Below, piece by piece: positions 58,674 to 64,000 of a stretch of DNA of 64,000 nucleotides. Within the stretch, counting starts at the first letter, position 1. The number at the start of each line of letters is the position of its first letter. The DNA lies in contig NZ_LT598653.1 in the NCBI RefSeq assembly GCF_900078365.1, positions 3,791,501 through 3,855,500 on the forward strand. The letters run 5' to 3'. The notes below the pieces were generated by a model. That model was not told the origin of the DNA and made no database searches. It saw nothing but the letters and a program-made list of their open reading frames with translations. The translations under genes were made by a program, and so were the position numbers. This DNA is from an uncultured Sphingopyxis sp. (GTDB taxonomy: Bacteria > Pseudomonadota > Alphaproteobacteria > Sphingomonadales > Sphingomonadaceae).

Positions 58674-58702
58674 AAGCCGGCCGGCGGCAAGGGGGACGAG
58701 CC

Positions 58703-59383
58703 ATGACTCTCAAGACCGGTCTGCTGACCACACTGCTTCCTGCTGCCCTTTGCGCCGCGCCGGCGCACGCCAAGGTCATCGATCAGGGCGAGATCGGCTT
58801 CACCGTCGCGCACACCGCACAGGTCCCCGCAACCCCGGCAGACGTGTGGAAAATGCTCCGCATGCCGCAGAACTGGTGGTCGAAGGATCACAGCTGGTCG
58901 GGCGACGCCGCCAACTTCTGGCTCGATTCGCAGGCCGGCGGCTGCTTTTGCGAGAAACTGCCCGACACCGGGTCGGGCGTCGGCAGCGTTCAGCACGCGC
59001 GGATACTCTTCGCCAAGCCGAACGAGCTGCTGCGCCTGTCGGGCGCCTTCGGCCCGCTGCAGGGCGAGGCGCTCGACGCCACGCTGACGATCCAGATCAA
59101 GGAAACCCCGACCGGCAGCGCGCTGCGCTTCGACTATGTCGTCGGCGGCTATATGCGCTTCAAGGTCGCCGAGATCGCGCCCGCGGTCGACAAGGTGATC
59201 GGCGAACAACTCGTAGGCCTGGCGAATGCGCTCGGCGGCGCACTGCCCCCGACGCGCGACGAAAAGGCGGCCGAGGAATCCGCTGCCGAAACGCCGGAAG
59301 CGAAAGAGGAGTCGGGGCTCGACGCCGCCGTCGCCGATCTGGTCGAGGACGAGGCGAAACCCGCGCCCGACGAGAGCCGCTAG
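58703..59383 (+). CDS. Exported SRPBCC (START-like) domain protein
   Basis: 226 residues: signal peptide (TGLLTTLLPAALCAAPAHA, cleavage near 23), then a polyketide-cyclase/START-like fold with VPATPADVWKMLRMPQNWWS and LRFDYVVGGYMRF. The C-terminal 55 residues are Glu/Ala-rich and probably disordered. It is likely a periplasmic lipid or hydrophobic-ligand binder; ligand unknown. Its TAG stop shares CTAG with the convergent DUF177 gene. Confidence 0.85.
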   Translation: MTLKTGLLTTLLPAALCAAPAHAKVIDQGEIGFTVAHTAQVPATPADVWKMLRMPQNWWSKDHSWSGDAANFWLDSQAGGCFCEKLPDTGSGVGSVQHARILFAKPNELLRLSGAFGPLQGEALDATLTIQIKETPTGSALRFDYVVGGYMRFKVAEIAPAVDKVIGEQLVGLANALGGALPPTRDEKAAEESAAETPEAKEESGLDAAVADLVEDEAKPAPDESR

Positions 59384-59907
59384 GCGCCGGGCTTGCCGCG
59401 CAGCTTTGCCAGCGCGGCGAACGGCCCTGCGGACTCTTCGCTGAGCACGCCCTTTTCGGTGAGGATGCGGTCGGCGTCGGGGTGGCGCGGAAAGGGATCG
59501 AGCGCGAGCGACAGCGTCTGCACTGCTGCTTCGCCCAAATCGATCCGGTCGCCTTCGAGCGGCAGCAGGTCGAGGTCGTCGCTGCCGATCTCAATCTCTT
59601 CCTCCTCGCTCGCCGGCGCATCGACGTCGCGCAGGAAGCGCAGGTCGAAGGGTTCGGCGATCGTCGCGGGGACGGGCAGGTCGGTCGCGGCACACGCCTG
59701 CACGACGTCGGCGGTCACTTCGCCCTTGGCCGCGATCCCGCCCGCGATCGCACGCACTTCGGCAGCGAGGACGAAGCGGTCGAGCGCGACAAGGCCGAGC
59801 CGGCGGGCGACGGCTTCGCGCGCGCCGGCGTCGGCTTCCACCGCGATCGTCCGGCCATGCGCGGCATCGGCGAGCGTCACGATCAGCGAGAATTCGGGGG
59901 CGGTCAT
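59380..59907 (-). CDS. DUF177 family protein (YceD-like)
   Basis: 175 residues. ARRLGLVALDRFVLAAEVRA, VVQACAATDLPVPATIAEPF with the conserved cysteine, and DRIDLGEAAVQTLSLALDPF with PRHP are the DUF177 signature. YceD in E. coli and plants is linked to 23S rRNA processing; in many bacteria it precedes rpmF, which is not the case here. Overlaps the upstream chaperone gene by 4 bases. Confidence 0.9.
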   Translation of the reverse strand: MTAPEFSLIVTLADAAHGRTIAVEADAGAREAVARRLGLVALDRFVLAAEVRAIAGGIAAKGEVTADVVQACAATDLPVPATIAEPFDLRFLRDVDAPASEEEEIEIGSDDLDLLPLEGDRIDLGEAAVQTLSLALDPFPRHPDADRILTEKGVLSEESAGPFAALAKLRGKPGA

Positions 59908-60437
59908 GCCCGCGCTCCGTCCAGCCGGCCGGCGACGACCAGTTCGGACACCGGCGTCGCCGCGAGCGCCGCGCGGAGCGCCGCGACTTCGGCCAGTACA
60001 TGCGCCAGCCCTGCTTCGGAGGGGGCATTGCCGCGCCACAGGTTGCGGATCAGCGCCTCGCGCAATTCCGCCGATCCGTCGGCGGCGCGATAGGCGCCGA
60101 GACGGCCGCCGAGCGCGCTCATCATCCGCCCGACCTGCTTGCCGACGACCATGTCGCCGAAACCGATCTGGCGCATCTGCCCGTCCATGTCGTTCACGAA
60201 CAATTCGGTGAGCTGGACGCCGGCGAGCGCCTGTCCGGGGTGTTCGTCGATCCGGTGGAGCACGAGCGCGAGTATGAGGCTGACCATGTCGAAGCGGCCG
60301 TCGAGCGTGTCGGGCACCGTGCCCTGCGCATACCAGTGCGGCGCGCGCGCGGTGGCGACGACGGCGTCCCACAGCGGACGGCGCGCCTCACGCGGATCGG
60401 GTTCGGATTGGAACAATTTGCGGAGCGAAGAAAACAT
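59904..60437 (-). CDS. CBP3/UbiE-type ubiquinol-cytochrome c chaperone
   Basis: 177 residues. WYAQGTVPDTLDGRFDMVSL and FVNDMDGQMRQIGFGDMVVG match the Ubiq_cyt_C_chap family, whose mitochondrial member CBP3 helps fold cytochrome b. Start MFSSLRKLFQSEP at 60437. The CBP3-DUF177 pair is a common alphaproteobacterial arrangement. Confidence 0.9.
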   Translation of the reverse strand: MFSSLRKLFQSEPDPREARRPLWDAVVATARAPHWYAQGTVPDTLDGRFDMVSLILALVLHRIDEHPGQALAGVQLTELFVNDMDGQMRQIGFGDMVVGKQVGRMMSALGGRLGAYRAADGSAELREALIRNLWRGNAPSEAGLAHVLAEVAALRAALAATPVSELVVAGRLDGARA

Positions 60438-60608
60438 GGCGATTCGCTTAGGCTCATTCGACCCGCCCGAAAAGGGGCCTCGGTCAGCTTGTGGCAAGCT
60501 TTGCCGCGGCACAAGCGGCTTGTGTGCGCTCACCGCTTGCGGTTAAGAGGCGCGAGAGCCAGCGCCGACCGCCGGGACAGCGGCGGACGGGCGCAACGGA
60601 GATATTTG

Positions 60609-61094
60609 ATGCCGCATTCGATCCTTTCGCTTCCCGCACCGCGCGCGCGCCTTGTCATGCTCGGCCTCGCCGTTCTGCTCGCCACCAGCGGCTGCGCGCA
60701 GCTCAAGGGGCGGCAGGGCTATGTCGTCGATCCGACGCTGACCGAAGCGATCACCCCCGGCGTCGACAACCGCGAGTCGGTCGAAAAGACGCTTGGCCGC
60801 CCGACCTTCGTCGGCCAGTTCGGTACAGACGAATATTATTATGTCTCGCGCGAAACGCGCCAGCTCGCCTTCGCGCGGCCGCGTCCGATCGACCAGCAGG
60901 TGCTGCGCGTCCGCTTCGATGAGGCGGGCAATGTCGCCGCGGTCGATCGCACCGGGCTCGAACTGGTGCGCAAGATCAGCCCCAACGGCGACAAGACCCC
61001 GACGCTCGGCCGCGAGCGCAGCTTCTTCGAGGATATTTTCGGCAATATCGGCGCGGTCGGCGCGCCGGGTGCCGGCGCGCCCGGCGGGCGGTAA
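60609..61094 (+). CDS. SmpA/OmlA (BamE-like) outer-membrane lipoprotein
   Basis: 161 residues. The signal ends in a lipobox-like LLATSGC (Cys at about 30). The small SmpA/OmlA domain follows: GVDNRESVEKTLGRPTFVGQ and YYYVSRETRQLAF. BamE-type proteins assist outer-membrane beta-barrel assembly. Divergent from the CBP3-like gene, again the usual alphaproteobacterial pairing. Gly/Ala/Pro-rich tail. Confidence 0.9.
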   Translation: MPHSILSLPAPRARLVMLGLAVLLATSGCAQLKGRQGYVVDPTLTEAITPGVDNRESVEKTLGRPTFVGQFGTDEYYYVSRETRQLAFARPRPIDQQVLRVRFDEAGNVAAVDRTGLELVRKISPNGDKTPTLGRERSFFEDIFGNIGAVGAPGAGAPGGR

Positions 61095-61100
61095 AGCGAT

Positions 61101-61179
61101 CGTCGCCCCCGCGAAGGCGGGGGCCGCTATCGGGTTCGTGCAAGGGTGCCGGCGGCCCCCGCCTTCGCGGGGGCGACGG
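61101..61179. repeat. REP-like palindromic repeat, family A
   Basis: CGTCGCCCCCGCGAAGGCGG and its complement about 60 bases away, between the convergent BamE-like and malic enzyme genes. Confidence 0.88.
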
Positions 61180-61197
61180 CTATTTGTCGGGCTGTCC

Positions 61198-63462
61198 TTA
61201 CTGCGCGATCCCGCCCGCCGCGAGCACTGCCAGCGTGACGAGATCCGACGCGCTCGACGCCATCGTCGCGACCTGCACCGGATGTTCCATGCCGACGAGC
61301 ATCGGGCCGATCACCGCGCCGCCGCCGAGCTCACGTAGCAGCTTCGCCGACAGGTTCGCCGACTGCAGCCCCGGCATGATCAGCACGTTCGCCGGTCCCG
61401 ACAGGCGGCAGAAGGGATAGTTTTTCATCACCTTCTCGTTAAGCGCGACGTCGGGCGCCATCTCGCCTTCATATTCGAAGCCGGGCTGACGCCGGTCGAG
61501 GATCGACACCGATTCGCGGATGCTGTCGAGCCAGCTCCCCTCGGGATTGCCGAAGGTCGAATAGGAGAGGAAGGCGACGCGCGGTTCGTGCCCCATGCGC
61601 CGCGCGACCTGCGCGGTGCGTTCGGCGATGTCGGCGAGCATCTCGGCGGTCGGCCGCTCGTTGACCGTCGTGTCGGCCATGAAGATCGTGTGATGCTGAT
61701 CGACGAGGACGTGGATGCCGAACGGCGTCTTGCCCTCGGCATGGTCGATCACGCGCCGGATTTCGCGCATCGTCTGCGAATAGGTGCGCGTCGTGCCGGT
61801 GATCATCGCATCGCCGAGCCCCATTTTGAGCAGCAGCGAGCCGAAGATGTTGCGGTCGCGATTGACCATGCGCTCGACATCGCGGCGGAGGTAGCCGCGG
61901 CGTTGGAGCCGCTCGTAGAGCATGTCGACCATCTGCGGCACATGCGGCGAATTGACGCTGTTGTGGACTTCGAAGCTTTCGGCGTCGGCGACGCCCATCG
62001 CGCGGAGCTTGTCGTGCAGCCCTTCGCGCCCGACGAGAACCGGAATGCCGTAACCGCCGTCGCGGAACTGGATCGCCGCACGCAGCACCACCTCTTCCTC
62101 GCCTTCGGCAAAGACGACGCGCTTCGGATTGTTGCGCGCGGCCTCATAGGCGAGCGTCAGGACCGAAGTCGTCGGGTTGAGCCGCGCGCGCAGCTGAGTG
62201 CGATAATCGCCCAGATCCTCGATCGGCCGCTGCGCGACGCCCGTGTCCATCGCCGCCTTGGCGACCGCGGCGGGAACGATTTCCATCAGGCGCGGGTCGA
62301 AGGGCGAGGGGATGATATATTCGGGGCCGAAGCTCGACGCGCGTCCCCCGTAAGCGGCCGCGACTTCCTCGGGCACCTGCTGGCGCGCGAGATCGGCAAT
62401 CGCATAGGCCGCCGCGATCTTCATTTCCTCGTTGATCGCGGTGGCATGGACGTCGAGCGCGCCGCGGAAGATGAAGGGGAAGCAGAGGACGTTGTTGACC
62501 TGATTGGGATAGTCCGAGCGCCCCGTCGCGATGATCGCATCGGGCCGCGCCGCGCGCGCGTCGGGCGGCGAGATTTCGGGATCGGGGTTCGCCATCGCGA
62601 AGATGATCGGCGCGGGCGCCATGTCCTTGACCATCTCGGGCTTGAGCGCGCCGGCGGCCGAGAGGCCAAGGAACACATCGGCGCCGGCGAGTGCTTCGGT
62701 CAGGTTGCGTGCTTCGGTCGGCACCGCGTGCGCCGACTTCCACTGGTCCATGCTTTCGGTGCGGCCTTGGTAAATGGTGCCCTTGCGGTCGCACATGATG
62801 ACATTTTCGTGGCGGACGCCCATCGCCTTGATCAGTTCGGTGCAGGCGATCGCCGCGGCACCCGCGCCGTTGACGACGACCTTCACCGACGAAAGGTCGC
62901 GCCCGGTCAGATAACAGGCGTTGATCAGCCCGGCGGCGGTGATGATCGCGGTGCCATGCTGGTCGTCATGGAACACCGGGATGTTCATGCGTTCCTTCAG
63001 CGCGGCTTCGATGATGAAGCAGTTGGGCGCGGCGATGTCTTCGAGGTTGATGCCGCCGAAGCTCGGCGCGAGCAGCTCGACCGCCTCGATGAAACGCTGC
63101 GGATCTTCGGTGTCGACCTCGAGGTCGATCGAATCGACGTCGGCGAAGCGCTTGAACAGCACCGCCTTGCCTTCCATCACCGGCTTCGAGGCGAGCGCGC
63201 CGAGATTGCCGAGGCCGAGGATCGCGGTGCCGTTCGAGATCACCGCAACGAGGTTGCCCTTTACCGTATAATCATAGGCTTTGGCGGGGTCCTCGGCGAT
63301 CGCGTTCACCGGGACCGCGACGCCGGGCGAATAGGCAAGGCTGAGGTCGCGCTGCGTCGCCATCGGCTTCGACGCGACGATCTCGATTTTTCCGGGCCGG
63401 CCATATTCGTGATAAAGCAGGGCCTCGCGATCCGAAAATTGCACCTTGCTGCCGCTGTCCAT
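61198..63462 (-). CDS. maeB: NADP-dependent malic enzyme with phosphotransacetylase-like domain
   Basis: 754 residues in two parts. The N-terminal malic enzyme (about 1-430) has LAYSPGVAVP, NGTAILGLGNLGALASKPVM, FHDDQHGTA and NGAGAAAIA; the C-terminal part (about 430-754) resembles phosphate acetyltransferase, usually regulatory. Converts malate to pyruvate with NADPH formation. Start MDSGSKVQFSDREA at 63462 is supported by GAGAGGA 6 bases upstream. Confidence 0.96.
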   Translation of the reverse strand: MDSGSKVQFSDREALLYHEYGRPGKIEIVASKPMATQRDLSLAYSPGVAVPVNAIAEDPAKAYDYTVKGNLVAVISNGTAILGLGNLGALASKPVMEGKAVLFKRFADVDSIDLEVDTEDPQRFIEAVELLAPSFGGINLEDIAAPNCFIIEAALKERMNIPVFHDDQHGTAIITAAGLINACYLTGRDLSSVKVVVNGAGAAAIACTELIKAMGVRHENVIMCDRKGTIYQGRTESMDQWKSAHAVPTEARNLTEALAGADVFLGLSAAGALKPEMVKDMAPAPIIFAMANPDPEISPPDARAARPDAIIATGRSDYPNQVNNVLCFPFIFRGALDVHATAINEEMKIAAAYAIADLARQQVPEEVAAAYGGRASSFGPEYIIPSPFDPRLMEIVPAAVAKAAMDTGVAQRPIEDLGDYRTQLRARLNPTTSVLTLAYEAARNNPKRVVFAEGEEEVVLRAAIQFRDGGYGIPVLVGREGLHDKLRAMGVADAESFEVHNSVNSPHVPQMVDMLYERLQRRGYLRRDVERMVNRDRNIFGSLLLKMGLGDAMITGTTRTYSQTMREIRRVIDHAEGKTPFGIHVLVDQHHTIFMADTTVNERPTAEMLADIAERTAQVARRMGHEPRVAFLSYSTFGNPEGSWLDSIRESVSILDRRQPGFEYEGEMAPDVALNEKVMKNYPFCRLSGPANVLIMPGLQSANLSAKLLRELGGGAVIGPMLVGMEHPVQVATMASSASDLVTLAVLAAGGIAQ

Positions 63463-63637
63463 TCTTTGTCCTCTCGAAATTTCCACAAGATGCGCGCCCG
63501 AATATTTCCCCTAGCGCCGCCTCGCCAAAATGTAACCGGCAATGTTGCACGCCGGTGGCGAGCGAGCGGGGCGCGGGACGGCGATATGGTTTTGAAAAAA
63601 TGCCATCCTATATCTCCGGCACGGATGGAGAACGGGC

Positions 63638-64000
63638 ATGGCCGGCCAAAGCCAGTATCAGCTTTTCGAAACCGCGGCCGGGGTTGCAGCGATCGGCTGG
63701 ACGGGCGCGGGCGTCACGGCGCTTCGCCTGCCGGCGCCGGCGGCGTCCGAAACCGAATATTCGATCTTGCGCCGCCTGCCCGGCGCGATCCGGGCCGAGC
63801 CACCGGCTGAAATCGCGGCGGTCATCGGCGCGGCAATTCGCTATTTCGCCGGCGAACGCACCGAATTTTTCGCGGTAGAGGTCGATCCCGGCGATCAGCC
63901 GCCCTTCTTTTCCCGCGTCTATGACCATGTGCGCACGCTCGGCTGGGGCCAGACGACCACTTATGGCGCGGTCGCACGCGCGCTGGGTGCAGGTCCCGAA
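63638..64000 (+). CDS. Methylated-DNA-protein cysteine methyltransferase (N-terminal part)
   Basis: 121 codons without a stop; the gene runs off the window. MAGQSQYQLFETAAGVAAIG begins the N-domain, and FFSRVYDHVRTLGWGQTTTY with GAVARALGAG is the conserved start of the DNA-binding domain of Ogt/AdaB enzymes. The PCHR active-site cysteine lies beyond the end. Repairs O6-alkylguanine. GGAG is placed upstream of the ATG. Divergent from maeB. Confidence 0.9.
   Translation, partial: MAGQSQYQLFETAAGVAAIGWTGAGVTALRLPAPAASETEYSILRRLPGAIRAEPPAEIAAVIGAAIRYFAGERTEFFAVEVDPGDQPPFFSRVYDHVRTLGWGQTTTYGAVARALGAGPE

Overview
The window is GC-rich chromosomal DNA from an alphaproteobacterium. It is most likely a sphingomonad (Sphingomonadales, Sphingopyxis-like). 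The grounds are protein wording, small families typical of the group (DUF6489, DUF1489, DUF1491), a CYP153-like P450, and many dispersed palindromic repeats with a CCCGCGAAGGCGGG core. No phage, insertion sequence, CRISPR array, rRNA or tRNA gene was recognised.

The key landmark is a probable chromosome origin at about 25.0-25.4 kb, between hemE and ppsR. It has three perfect DnaA boxes, an AT-rich stretch and four clustered GANTC sites. The flanking order rho-hemJ-hemE / ppsR-maf-aroE-coaE-dnaQ matches the Caulobacter/Rickettsia-type origin neighbourhood. Genes left of it lie mostly on the minus strand and genes right of it mostly on the plus strand, so transcription follows replication outwards. 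The partition module mnmE-mnmG-rsmG-parA-parB lies 9-13 kb to the left and carries three parS sites at 12.8, 15.0 and 16.1 kb.

Left arm (0-25 kb): a CYP153-like P450 end; an exported MsrB with an internal 45-bp duplication; an operon of FAD oxidoreductase, GtrA and a GT-C-like membrane protein, probably for polyprenyl-linked sugar transfer; a patatin; a pilin-chaperone-usher locus built on a DUF4402 pilin and an atypical usher; the par/mnm module; a metabolic block (dienelactone hydrolase, NTF2-like, membrane-anchored glutamate-synthase-like FMN protein, DUF1489, TerC, ABM monooxygenase); then rho and heme genes.

Right arm (25-41 kb): the ppsR-maf-aroE-coaE-dnaQ chain with overlapping starts and stops; hpf and ptsN; DUF1491; a SleB-type hydrolase; a lipoprotein-carboxypeptidase-GNAT chain; hsp20; gpmA; a DUF3857 transglutaminase-like protein; dapD with a HAD phosphatase; an amidohydrolase; and a DNA glycosylase.

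41.4-58.6 kb holds the str, S10 and spc ribosomal clusters (rpsL to adk). There are three oddities: tuf is broken by an 86-bp insertion containing a 58-bp direct repeat, a DUF1737 gene sits between rpmD and rplO, and a structured 281-nt gap separates rpsJ from rplC. The rpsM-rpsK-rpoA-rplQ block does not follow adk.

58.6-64 kb holds an exported SRPBCC protein, DUF177 with a CBP3-type chaperone, a BamE-like lipoprotein, a MaeB-type malic enzyme and the start of an alkylguanine-DNA methyltransferase gene. I found no wholly new system. The best candidates for follow-up are the broken tuf, the oriC/parS region, the MsrB duplication, the mnmE start problem and the unusual fimbrial locus.
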